64,000 bases of DNA from G963663615 sp963663615. Its GTDB lineage: Bacteria; Bacteroidota; Ignavibacteria; Ignavibacteriales; Melioribacteraceae. The position numbers were made by a program, and so were the translations under genes. Below the pieces are notes generated by a model. It saw only the letters and a program-made list of their open reading frames with translations. It did not search any database and was not told where the DNA came from. Below, one piece after another: positions 26,516 to 34,977 of this stretch (position 1 is the stretch's first letter; each line of letters starts with the position of its first letter). The DNA lies in NCBI GenBank assembly GCA_963663615.1, contig OY760517.1, positions 2,976,001 through 3,040,000 of the forward strand, in the 5' to 3' direction.

Positions 26516-28441
26516 ATGGACAACTTTATTTTTAAACCTTACGAAGAAATGACTGCTGATGACTATGCCCGTATAGGATTCAAATCGGGTTTGGAAATCC
26601 ACCAACAGTTGTTAACCCAAAAAAAGCTATTTTGCAGGTGCCCTGCCGGCAAGTATAATTTTAAGTACGATGCACAGATTTTACGGCATATGAGACCAAC
26701 CCTCTCGGAACTTGGGGAATATGACGGCACTGCCCTTATGGAGTTCAAAACCAAAAAGGATATTATTTACAGAATTAACCGCGATACCGTTTGTACTTAT
26801 GAAATGGACGATACCCCGCCCTTTCTTATCAATGAGGAAGCGCTGGATATCGCCCTGGAAACTGCAATGCTTTTTAATTGCAGCATAGTAAACGAACTGC
26901 ATATTGCACGTAAACAATATCTCGATGGTAGCATTCCAACCGGGTTTCAGCGAACCGCCATATATTCTCTGAATGGATGGTTGCCTTACAAGGATAGAAA
27001 AATTACAGTCCTTCAGCAATCAATTGAAGAAGATAGCTGCCGCGAAATTAGTGATGAGGGGCATGAAAGGATTTACATTACCGACAGACTTGGTATGCCA
27101 CTTATAGAAACTGTAACCGGACCTGATATGAAAACTCCGGTTGAGGTTGCGGAAGTAGCGAAGCTTTGCTCTCTTGCTGTAAAAAGCACAAACAAGGTTA
27201 GAACCGGTGCTGGTGCTGCCCGAGAGGATGTAAATGTTTCGGTTACCGGTGGCACCCGTGTTGAAATTAAAGGTGTTCCCAGCATCCCGGCAATACCTTT
27301 GCTTACATATAATGAAGCCATGCGTCAATGGAACTTGCTAAGACTGCGAGATGAATTACACAAACGCGGAATTACGGAAAAAACTTTTGAGGCTCAACAT
27401 TTTGATGTTACTTCAGTAATTAAAAATCCAAATTATTTACCACTTAAAAATGCCGTAGAGCAAGAGTTCTCAATAAAATGTGTACTCCTAAAGGGCTTCA
27501 AGGATTTACTGCACTGGCAAACTCAAACCAACACCTATTTTTCCAAGGAGATTTCCGACAGGGTAAGAGTTATTGCGTGTCTTAATACTTTGCCAAACAT
27601 CACACATTCCGATAGCAAAGATGAAACATTAACCTCAAATGAGTGGAAAGCTCTTAAAAAAGCTGCATCAGCAAAATCAAGGGATACACTCGTTATCGTT
27701 TGGGGCTCGGAAGATGATACCAACACGGCTGTTAAGGAAATTATTATTCGTGCCAGGGAAGCTACAATTGGTGTGCCTTCCGAAACTAGACAGGCAAATG
27801 ATGACGGTACAAATGGCTTTGAAAGAATTTTACCCGGTGCAGACAGAATGTACCCTGACACTGATTTACCTCCCAAACAGATTACAGATTTAAGACTTAA
27901 AAGAATTTCAAAAATTAAACCGGCTCCCGTTTGGGAACGACTCAAATGGTACAAGCAACTCAATATACCCAAGGATACTATTGAGGAACTGGCTATTTCG
28001 ATGTATGCACCTCTTTTTGAATATTGTGTAAATGAGCTAAAACTTAATCCGGTTATGGTTGCAGTTGTGCTTATCCAATATCCTAAAAAATTACGGAAGT
28101 TGGGCTTCAACACCACTTTGCTAAACCCCGATACCATGAAGGATATTTTTGTAACCTGTGCAAACGGAATAATCGCTCGCGAAGGACTAATAGATGTTAT
28201 GAAAAATGCCCTTGCATTTGGCAAGTTTTACCCTGAAATGTTACCAAGACCCCTAACCTCAAGTGAGCTAAATGGAATTATAAGAATGGCAAAAGCTACT
28301 CTGAAAAAAACAACTCTTCATGATAACGGTAACTATAATAAATTGCTTACCGGTATGGTGATGGACAAGGTAAGAGGCAGAATTGAATTCAGAAAAGTTC
28401 TTTCATTAGTGGAAAGTGCAGAAGGAGGAGAAAATGTCTGA
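26516..28441 (+). CDS. gatE: Archaeal-type Glu-tRNA(Gln) amidotransferase subunit E
   Basis: GatE with GatD converts Glu-tRNA(Gln) to Gln-tRNA(Gln). The 641-residue sequence has the archaeal GatE start GFKSGLEIHQQLLTQKKLFC near residue 22 (GatB instead reads GLEIHVQL). The cradle motifs are YEMDDTPPF, ARKQYLDGSIPTGFQRT, and ITDRLGMPLIETVTGPDM. An AspRS-like GAD insertion (about 290-415) that GatB lacks follows RTGAGAAREDVNVS and VEIKGVPS. ERILPGADRMYPDTDLPP comes next, and a C-terminal helical/YqeY-like tail closes the protein. Ends with an 8-bp overlap with gatD, so translation is coupled. GatE is described as an archaea-specific subunit, so its presence in a bacterium is unusual. Identity is firm. 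Confidence 0.95.
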   Translation: MDNFIFKPYEEMTADDYARIGFKSGLEIHQQLLTQKKLFCRCPAGKYNFKYDAQILRHMRPTLSELGEYDGTALMEFKTKKDIIYRINRDTVCTYEMDDTPPFLINEEALDIALETAMLFNCSIVNELHIARKQYLDGSIPTGFQRTAIYSLNGWLPYKDRKITVLQQSIEEDSCREISDEGHERIYITDRLGMPLIETVTGPDMKTPVEVAEVAKLCSLAVKSTNKVRTGAGAAREDVNVSVTGGTRVEIKGVPSIPAIPLLTYNEAMRQWNLLRLRDELHKRGITEKTFEAQHFDVTSVIKNPNYLPLKNAVEQEFSIKCVLLKGFKDLLHWQTQTNTYFSKEISDRVRVIACLNTLPNITHSDSKDETLTSNEWKALKKAASAKSRDTLVIVWGSEDDTNTAVKEIIIRAREATIGVPSETRQANDDGTNGFERILPGADRMYPDTDLPPKQITDLRLKRISKIKPAPVWERLKWYKQLNIPKDTIEELAISMYAPLFEYCVNELKLNPVMVAVVLIQYPKKLRKLGFNTTLLNPDTMKDIFVTCANGIIAREGLIDVMKNALAFGKFYPEMLPRPLTSSELNGIIRMAKATLKKTTLHDNGNYNKLLTGMVMDKVRGRIEFRKVLSLVESAEGGENV

Positions 28442-29822
28442 TCAAAATAAATTTAAGGGGTATAGAGGTGCCGCACTTTCTGCATTAAAAAATTTTGATG
28501 CCGAGGTTTGGAGCGATGTTGAATTAAAAACTGACAAAGGAAATTTTAAGGGGCTTATACTTCCCCGCTCCGAAAAGGATGATGATAAACATATCGTTCT
28601 TAAACTGCCGATAGGGTATAATATTGGTATTCTTGCTGAAAATGTAACCGATATAGTTATTTCAGGAAAACGTGAAGCTCATTATAAAATACCTGAGAAA
28701 GAATTCCCCAAGGATCCCAAAAAACCGAATATTAAATTGCTTGGTACTGGTGGTACTATTGCCAGTCGATTGGATTACCGTACCGGTGCTGTTATTCCTG
28801 CATTTTCTCCTGGTGAATTGTATGGTTCTGTTCCGGAGCTTGCTGATTATTGTAATCTCAACACTGAAAAGCTTTACGGAGTTTTTAGCGAAAATATGGG
28901 ACCGGAACAATGGATTGGTACAGCCAAGGCAATCGGGCGTGAAATTGAAAACGGAATACACGGAATAGTTATTGGTCATGGTACTGATGTTATGCATCAC
29001 ACTGCTGCTGTGCTTTCGTTTATGGTGCAAAATTCGCCTGTGCCTATTGTAATGGTTGGCTCACAAAGATCAAGCGACCGCCCGTCATCCGATGCGGCAC
29101 TTAATCTTATACACGCTGTTAAAACAGCAAGCGAAAGTGATATTGCCGAAACTATGGTGTGTATGTTTGGTCCAACTTCTGATGAGTATGGTTTATTGCA
29201 TCGTGGTACACGTGTTCGCAAAATGCACTCCAGCTATCGTTCTACCTTCAGAACCTTGGGTGATATTCCGCTCGGTAAAGTAGATCGTGATAATATTACC
29301 ATGTTCAGAGATGATTACAAAAAAAGACGAAGTGACCAGAATGTTAAAATAAATCCGGTATTTGAAGAAAAAGTTAGTATGGTATATTATTATCCTAACA
29401 TGCAGCCCGATATTATTGATGCACTTGTTGATAACGGCTACAAGGGAATTGTAATTGCCGGCACAGGATTGGGTCATGTTAACAAGCCACTTTATCCCGC
29501 TCTTAAACGTGCCTATGAGAAGAATGTTGCTGTTTACATGACGGTACAAACTCTCTGGGGATACGTGCAGATGTACGTTTATGATACCGGACGCGATATG
29601 ATGGAGCTTGGAGTTATTCCTGCTGCCAATATGCTTCCCGAAGTTGCCTACGTTAAACTTGGATGGGCACTTGCACAAACTACCGACCGTAAGGAACTAA
29701 GCGAAATTATGCTTAATCCGGTTGCCGGTGAAATTACTGAAAGGGAGCCAAGTAATGGCTATCTTATTTACCAGGGTGGTATTCCAGAAGTAGAAGAGTT
29801 TATTTCAAAATATAGAAAGTAA
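28434..29822 (+). CDS. gatD: Archaeal-type Glu-tRNA(Gln) amidotransferase subunit D
   Basis: GatD is the asparaginase-like subunit that releases ammonia from Gln or Asn for GatE. The 462-residue protein has an N-terminal SH3-like domain (about 1-85), then the type I asparaginase core with LGTGGTIASRLDYRTGAV near residue 102, the Thr-Asp site VIGHGTDVMHHTAAVLSF near 180, and SQRSSDRPSSDAALNL near 209, the GatD hallmark. The ATG at 28434 has a perfect AAGGAGGAGAAA ahead; an in-frame GTG at 28416 is ignored. It overlaps the gatE stop by 8 bp. A terminator follows at 29827. Confidence 0.95.
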   Translation: MSDQNKFKGYRGAALSALKNFDAEVWSDVELKTDKGNFKGLILPRSEKDDDKHIVLKLPIGYNIGILAENVTDIVISGKREAHYKIPEKEFPKDPKKPNIKLLGTGGTIASRLDYRTGAVIPAFSPGELYGSVPELADYCNLNTEKLYGVFSENMGPEQWIGTAKAIGREIENGIHGIVIGHGTDVMHHTAAVLSFMVQNSPVPIVMVGSQRSSDRPSSDAALNLIHAVKTASESDIAETMVCMFGPTSDEYGLLHRGTRVRKMHSSYRSTFRTLGDIPLGKVDRDNITMFRDDYKKRRSDQNVKINPVFEEKVSMVYYYPNMQPDIIDALVDNGYKGIVIAGTGLGHVNKPLYPALKRAYEKNVAVYMTVQTLWGYVQMYVYDTGRDMMELGVIPAANMLPEVAYVKLGWALAQTTDRKELSEIMLNPVAGEITEREPSNGYLIYQGGIPEVEEFISKYRK

Positions 29823-29826
29823 TATT

Positions 29827-29853
29827 AACGGGAGCATTTTTGCTCCTGTTTTT
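29827..29853 (+). terminator. Terminator of gatE-gatD
   Basis: GGAGCA and TGCTCC with flanking pairs form a stem around TTTT and are followed by TTTTT, 5 bp after the gatD stop. Confidence 0.8.
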
Positions 29854-29876
29854 ATTTTAGTCTAAAATGGACAATA

Positions 29877-29908
29877 AATCTCCGAGATTTCAAAAATTTC
29901 GGAGATCT
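29877..29908. repeat. Hairpin of the CTCCGAAATTT family
   Basis: AATCTCCGAGATTT and AAATTTCGGAGAT form an imperfect inverted repeat. The unit at 17021-17053 (AAACCTCCGAAATT) has the same core. Confidence 0.5.
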
Positions 29909-30053
29909 TGTATCTTGGAATTTTCGTAACACCAAAAACGTACAGCATAGAATATTTATTCCAGATATAATAGTTTGATAATCAAAACAACTGTTTGAAA
30001 AGACTAATTTTAACTTATAGGCGGTTTATTTTTCCAATAATAGAATACTTAAA

Positions 30054-30824
30054 ATGGAACAAGATAATAATTTTGTTAATACCAGAGGCAATCCGGATAA
30101 CCAGCCATTAATATTTATTCACGGCTATTTGTTCGATTATACTATGTGGAAAGCCCAGCTAGAGTACTTTGCTAAGGATTATTACATACTTAGCTACGAT
30201 ATTAGGGGATTTGGGAAAAGTAATACCAACGATTACCAAATTACCCTTGAAGAATGGGTTGATGAGTTATTTGATTTAATTTACTATTACAAATTAAATA
30301 AACCTGTTTTGTGCGGACTTTCACTTGGTGGCTATATTGCTTTGCGTGCTTTACAAAAAGATACCTCACAATTTGGTGCAGCTATTTTGTGCGATACCCA
30401 CCCCTTTGCCGATGATAATAACAACCGCATACGCAGAGCTAATTCTATTGAGCTAATTCAGCAAAAAGGATTACTACCCTTTGTTGAGAAGTTTTTCCCT
30501 ACCTGTTTTGCTGATACAACGCATGGAACAACTTTATATAATACCCTTTTTGCGAAAGCTGCCGCACATTCTAAAGATATTGCAATTGCCGGACAAATGG
30601 CAATGCTAAGTCGTGTTGATACAATGGATGTTTTGCAAAACCCACCGATACCAATTCATCTGATTGTTGGTCAAAACGACAAACGAACACCCCCATCTAA
30701 AATGGAAAAAATGAAGTTCGGTAACACCAAATTGGATATTATACCTGAAGCAGGTCACCTGTCACCAGTAGAAAACCCGCAAAAAGTTAATACAAGCATT
30801 GAGAAATTTTTAGGTAGTTTATGA
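30054..30824 (+). CDS. Alpha/beta hydrolase
   Basis: The 256-residue enzyme has the alpha/beta-hydrolase plan: HGYLFDYTMWKAQ (oxyanion region), SYDIRGFGKS, the nucleophile elbow CGLSLGGYIAL (Ser near residue 98), an acid in IVGQNDKRTPP, and the final His in EAGHLSPVE. It resembles esterases and 3-oxoadipate enol-lactonase-like hydrolases, but the substrate cannot be read. It is soluble, with no signal peptide, and stands alone. Its stop codon touches the start of the composite repeat at 30825. Confidence 0.88.
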   Translation: MEQDNNFVNTRGNPDNQPLIFIHGYLFDYTMWKAQLEYFAKDYYILSYDIRGFGKSNTNDYQITLEEWVDELFDLIYYYKLNKPVLCGLSLGGYIALRALQKDTSQFGAAILCDTHPFADDNNNRIRRANSIELIQQKGLLPFVEKFFPTCFADTTHGTTLYNTLFAKAAAHSKDIAIAGQMAMLSRVDTMDVLQNPPIPIHLIVGQNDKRTPPSKMEKMKFGNTKLDIIPEAGHLSPVENPQKVNTSIEKFLGSL

Positions 30825-31131
30825 AACCCAACCTCTCCCAACCCTCTCCTGAAATGAGAGGGTTTATAGTCTAACAGGTTTACTATCCGGAATTTTGATA
30901 TAACTTCAATAAAGTCTTCATATTCTACAAATAGTCCTTCTCCTGTCAGGAGAAGGTACTCCACGGCGTATAAAATTTAGGATGAGGTAGGTTTTGCCGG
31001 GGCGTTCTTCCGCCTCTCACGAGACTGTTGTTTTATGTCATCTCGTGATTTCTATAAACCTTTCGCATCTCCGATGCTTAAATAATATTATAAAATTGGC
31101 AAAAGTCCCGCGAGGGACGAAATGTTTATAG
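30825..31131 (+). repeat. Composite repeat, copy 1
   Basis: This is a 307-bp unit made of a 227-bp part B and an 80-bp part A. Part B has the hairpins CCCTCTC/GAGAGGG and CCTTCTCCTG/CAGGAGAAGG, then ACTCCACGGCGTATAAAATT. Copy 2 (31278) is a direct repeat and copy 3 (39878-40183) is inverted. No transposase is present; it behaves like a non-autonomous repeat. Confidence 0.85.
31052..31131 (+). repeat. 80-bp three-way-junction element A1
   Basis: CTATAAACCTTTCG pairs with CGAAATGTTTATAG (13 of 14). Inside are hairpins GCATC-TCC-GATGC and GTCCC-GCGA-GGGAC around an AT-rich core. Confidence 0.75.
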
Positions 31132-31277
31132 AGAAGTTACGAAAAAACTATCCCCAAGCGGCGGAGCTGCGAAAGAGAATCCTTATTCAATTTAATCAAG
31201 AAGAATGCGTGCACGGGAGTATTCTCCAGCCTTAAACTTTATTACAAAGCGCGGCATTAGCGGAAAGGTCTAATACC

Positions 31278-31580
31278 AAACCTCTCCCAACCCTCTCCTA
31301 AAATGAGAGGGCTTGTAGTTTAATATGTTTACTATTCAGAATTTTGATATAACTCTAATAAAGTCTGTATATTGAACAAATAGTCCTTCTCCTGCCAGGA
31401 GAAGGTACTCCACGGCGTATAAAATTTAGGATGAGGTAGGTTTTACCGGGGCTTTCTTTCGCCTCTCACGAAGCTTCTATTTTATCCCCTTTCATGTTAT
31501 CTATAAATCTTTCGCATCTCCGATGCTTAAATAATATTATAAAATTGGCAAAAGTCCCGCGAGGGACGAAAGACTTATAG
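31278..31580 (+). repeat. Composite repeat, copy 2
   Basis: This unit repeats copy 1 in the same orientation, 453 bp downstream, with scattered point differences (Part B 31278-31500, part A 31501-31580). Hairpin stems are kept although a longer TCACGAGA/TCTCGTGA pair of copy 1 is lost. The DNA between the copies (31132-31277) is unique. Confidence 0.85.
31501..31580 (+). repeat. 80-bp three-way-junction element A2
   Basis: CTATAAATCTTTCG and CGAAAGACTTATAG form the ends; internal hairpins are the same as in A1. Exactly 80 bp. Confidence 0.75.
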
Positions 31581-31601
31581 AAAAGACAAATGTTAATATA
31601 C

Positions 31602-32060
31602 TTAATGAAACACTACACTGTAATCAATAAACTTGCCATCCTTGTAATTAAACTTGGCACTAAAAAATTTGTCACTCATTACCCACTCAAGGAAAATTTT
31701 ATCACCATCCCAAAGATTAAGATCACGAACCTTGTCATCGGGTATCCATTCAAGTTCTCCCTCAGGGGAGTCAATTAGTTCGCCCGTAAATTTATTGCAA
31801 GTATAAAGAAAGCAATACCAGTCATCCTTGCCATCAAAGAGCGGAAATGTAATAAACCCAACAAGTTTTGGGTCTGTTACCACGAGACCAGATTCTTCTC
31901 TAATTTCCCTAATAGCACACTCTTCGGGACTTTCCTGCGGTTCAAGTTTTCCACCCAATCCGTTCCATTTTCCTTCATGATAATCATTTTCTTTTTTGTT
32001 GCGGTAAAGCATTAAGGTTTTACCCTCTTTTTGCACATAACAAAGTGTAGCGAGTTTCAT
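31602..32060 (-). CDS. MutT-like NUDIX hydrolase
   Basis: This 152-residue enzyme likely cleans damaged nucleotides such as 8-oxo-dGTP. The Nudix box is complete: GLGGKLEPQESPEECAIREI then REESG, about residues 34-57, preceded by MLYRNKKENDYHEGKWNG, typical of the 8-oxo-dGTPase branch. LVGFITFPLF and WYCFLYTCN are the following strands. The stop is 20 bp from composite repeat copy 2; it diverges from uvrA. Placement next to uvrA suggests a repair context, but the two genes are transcribed apart. Confidence 0.9.
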   Translation of the reverse strand: MKLATLCYVQKEGKTLMLYRNKKENDYHEGKWNGLGGKLEPQESPEECAIREIREESGLVVTDPKLVGFITFPLFDGKDDWYCFLYTCNKFTGELIDSPEGELEWIPDDKVRDLNLWDGDKIFLEWVMSDKFFSAKFNYKDGKFIDYSVVFH

Positions 32061-32193
32061 AATTTTCCTTAACCGGTTATAGAACTAAATCTTAATTTAC
32101 ACAACTTATAATAAAAGATTTACTCACAAAAAATAAACATTAGCAGAAATTTTTTGTAAGTTTATTGTTTAATTTAATAACAAAATTGACACG

Positions 32194-34974
32194 ATGAATA
32201 AAGTTTCGAAAGCTGTTGAAAACGGCAATATATCAATAAAAGGGGCTAAAGAACACAACCTTAAAAATGTGGATTTGGTTTTGCCCCGTAACCAGATGGT
32301 AGTATTCACCGGCTTAAGTGGTAGCGGTAAATCATCGCTTGTATTCGATACAATTTATGCCGAGGGACAAAGGCGTTATGTTGAGAGCCTCTCCTCCTAT
32401 GCTCGCCAATTTCTTGAGAGAATGAACAAGCCCGATGTTGAATATATTCAGGGTATTAGTCCGGCAGTTGCAATTGAGCAAAAAACAGGTGCACGAAATC
32501 CCCGTTCAACTGTTGGTACCAGTACGGAGATTTACGATTTCCTTAGATTATTATATGCCCGCATTGGAAAAACTATTTGTTTTAATTGTGGTAAAGTTGT
32601 AAAAAAAGATACCGTTACCACAGTTATTAACTGGATTGACGAGCAGGAAGCTGGAAAACGATTTTATATGGGATTTCATCTGCATGCTCATGAAGGTAGA
32701 AAAATTAAGGAAGAATTCGAACTTCTAATAAAACGAGGTTTCTTCAGGATATTTTACAAGGGCAAAATATACGATCTGAATGATGGTATCCCTTCAATCA
32801 GAACTAAGAATAATGTTTATGTTGTAATTGACCGGCTTAAAGTAAATCCCGGAAGTATGAGAGAAAAGCTTAGCGACTCAATTGAGGTTACCTTTAAGGA
32901 AGGAGAAGAACGCCTTGCTATTATTGATGCTGAAACTAATGAGGTTACAAACTTTAACAAATTTTACGAGTGCTGCGGAATAAAATACGAGGAACCGGAA
33001 CCAAGATTCTTCTCTTTTAACAATCCTTTTGGTGCTTGCCCTGTTTGCCAGGGTTTCGGGCGTGTAATGGGTTATGACATGAACCTTGTAATACCAAACC
33101 CCAACCTCTCCATAAAGGAAGGTGCTATAGCTCCATGGCGAACAGTTAAATTTAGCAAGTATCTTACCCAACTTGTTAGTGTTGCAGCAAGTGAAAAAAT
33201 TCCGGTAAATGTACCGTTCAGAGAGCTTAATGAAGAACAGATTAACAAAGTTGTTAATGGCTTTGGTAAATATCCCGGTATAATGGGCTATTTTAAAAAG
33301 CTTGAGGAAAAGACCTACAAAATGCACATACGTATTTTGTTAAGTAAATACCGGGGCTATACAAAATGCCATGCTTGTCACGGTTCCCGATTACGCCGTG
33401 AAGCACTTCAGGTAAAAATTGAAGATAAATCGATAATGGACATTGTAAAGTTATCCATTGATAAAGCCGCGGAATTCTTTACTAATCTAAACCTTTCCGA
33501 ATATGAGTTAAAGGTTGCAGAGCGTGTGCTTACTGAAATACAAAAAAGGCTCGATTTTCTTGTTAATGTGGGATTAGGTTACCTAAGTCTTGACCGGCTT
33601 AGCAGTACACTTTCCGGTGGCGAAACTCAAAGAATTAACCTTGCAACCTCACTTGGTTCAGCTTTAATGGGTACACTTTATGTGCTGGATGAACCAAGTA
33701 TTGGGCTACATCCGCGAGATAATACAAGACTTATAAAGATATTAAAATCGTTACGCGATATTGGCAATACTGTGCTGGTTGTTGAGCATGACCCTGAGAT
33801 GATGGAGCATGCTGATAAAATTGTTGATATGGGTCCCGGAGCTGGTGAACTTGGTGGTGAGGTAGTTGCATACGGTACTTATAACGAAATTAAAAATAAT
33901 AAAAAATCACTCACAGGGAAGTATCTTTCCGGTAAGCTGGAAATTCCGGTACCTAAAAAAAGACGCACTGAATTTACACCAAGCATTCAAATACGCGGTG
34001 CAAGAGAAAATAATCTTAAAAATGTTGATGTTAATATACCCCTAAACAAGTTTGTAGTTGTTACAGGCGTTTCAGGCTCGGGTAAAAGTACACTTATACA
34101 TGATATTCTATATGGCGGACTTGTAAAAATGCATGGTGGAAATCCGCCAAAACTTGGTAATTATGATGAGCTGGAAGGACACAAACTAATTGAGGAAATT
34201 CAGATTGTTGATCAGTCCCCAATTGGTAAATCTCCACGCTCAAACCCAATAAGCTATGTAAAAGGTTACGAAATAATACGAGAAATATTTGCATCTACTC
34301 CGCAAGCAAAAGCACGAGGTTATAAACCAGGCTATTTTTCTTTTAACGTTCCGGGTGGCAGATGTGAAACTTGCCAGGGTGAAGGTTTTGTTAAGATAGA
34401 AATGCAGTTCCTTGCTGATCTTTACCTTGAATGTGAAGATTGTAAAGGTACACGCTTTAAAAAAGAACTTAGAGATATTACCTATAAAGATAAAAATATT
34501 GTTGAAGTGCTTGATATGACCGTAGATCAGGCAATGGAGTATTTTGAAAACTCGGGCAGAATTAAATCTTATATACAGGTTCTTCAGGATGTGGGACTTG
34601 GATATATTAAACTTGGACAGCCTTCAAATACTCTTTCTGGTGGTGAGGCACAACGTATTAAATTGGCATTGCACCTTGCAGCACGTAATAAAAGCAAAAA
34701 AACACTCTTTATTTTTGATGAACCTACTACAGGCTTACATTTTCACGATATCTCAAAATTGCTAAACTGTTTTAACATGTTGCTTAATAATAACAATTCC
34801 GTTGTAATTATTGAGCATAACCTTGATGTAATTAAAAATGCTGATTATATAATTGACCTTGGTCCTGAGGCGGGTGATTACGGAGGCGAAATTGTTGCTA
34901 CCGGTACACCTGAAGAGATTGTTAAAAATCCTGACTCCCTGACCGGGCAATATCTCAAAAACTATTTGAAATAG
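32194..34974 (+). CDS. uvrA: Excinuclease ABC subunit A
   Basis: UvrA recognises DNA damage for nucleotide excision repair. The 926-residue protein has two ABC modules: Walker A GLSGSGKSSL near residue 40 and GVSGSGKSTLIHDILY near 622. Signatures are LSGGETQR near 474 and LSGGEAQR near 816. Walker B / D-loop LDEPSIGLHPRD and FDEPTTGLHFHD are also seen. Zinc clusters are CFNCG, CPVCQGFG, CHACHGSRLR and CETCQGEGF with CEDCKGTRF. Length is normal. The stop is 3 bp before the ATG of hemY, so it heads a four-gene unit with hemY, hemB and hemL; the link with heme genes is probably only positional. Confidence 0.98.
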   Translation: MNKVSKAVENGNISIKGAKEHNLKNVDLVLPRNQMVVFTGLSGSGKSSLVFDTIYAEGQRRYVESLSSYARQFLERMNKPDVEYIQGISPAVAIEQKTGARNPRSTVGTSTEIYDFLRLLYARIGKTICFNCGKVVKKDTVTTVINWIDEQEAGKRFYMGFHLHAHEGRKIKEEFELLIKRGFFRIFYKGKIYDLNDGIPSIRTKNNVYVVIDRLKVNPGSMREKLSDSIEVTFKEGEERLAIIDAETNEVTNFNKFYECCGIKYEEPEPRFFSFNNPFGACPVCQGFGRVMGYDMNLVIPNPNLSIKEGAIAPWRTVKFSKYLTQLVSVAASEKIPVNVPFRELNEEQINKVVNGFGKYPGIMGYFKKLEEKTYKMHIRILLSKYRGYTKCHACHGSRLRREALQVKIEDKSIMDIVKLSIDKAAEFFTNLNLSEYELKVAERVLTEIQKRLDFLVNVGLGYLSLDRLSSTLSGGETQRINLATSLGSALMGTLYVLDEPSIGLHPRDNTRLIKILKSLRDIGNTVLVVEHDPEMMEHADKIVDMGPGAGELGGEVVAYGTYNEIKNNKKSLTGKYLSGKLEIPVPKKRRTEFTPSIQIRGARENNLKNVDVNIPLNKFVVVTGVSGSGKSTLIHDILYGGLVKMHGGNPPKLGNYDELEGHKLIEEIQIVDQSPIGKSPRSNPISYVKGYEIIREIFASTPQAKARGYKPGYFSFNVPGGRCETCQGEGFVKIEMQFLADLYLECEDCKGTRFKKELRDITYKDKNIVEVLDMTVDQAMEYFENSGRIKSYIQVLQDVGLGYIKLGQPSNTLSGGEAQRIKLALHLAARNKSKKTLFIFDEPTTGLHFHDISKLLNCFNMLLNNNNSVVIIEHNLDVIKNADYIIDLGPEAGDYGGEIVATGTPEEIVKNPDSLTGQYLKNYLK

Positions 34975-34977
34975 ATT

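Noticed and set aside
30755..30964. Small ORF on the minus strand reading MEYLLL...GEGLFVE inside the composite repeat
   Set aside because: The same ORF appears in copy 3 (40044-40307, plus strand), but in copy 2 it is cut by a TGA. Changes alter residues freely, so it is a translation of the repeat, not a gene.
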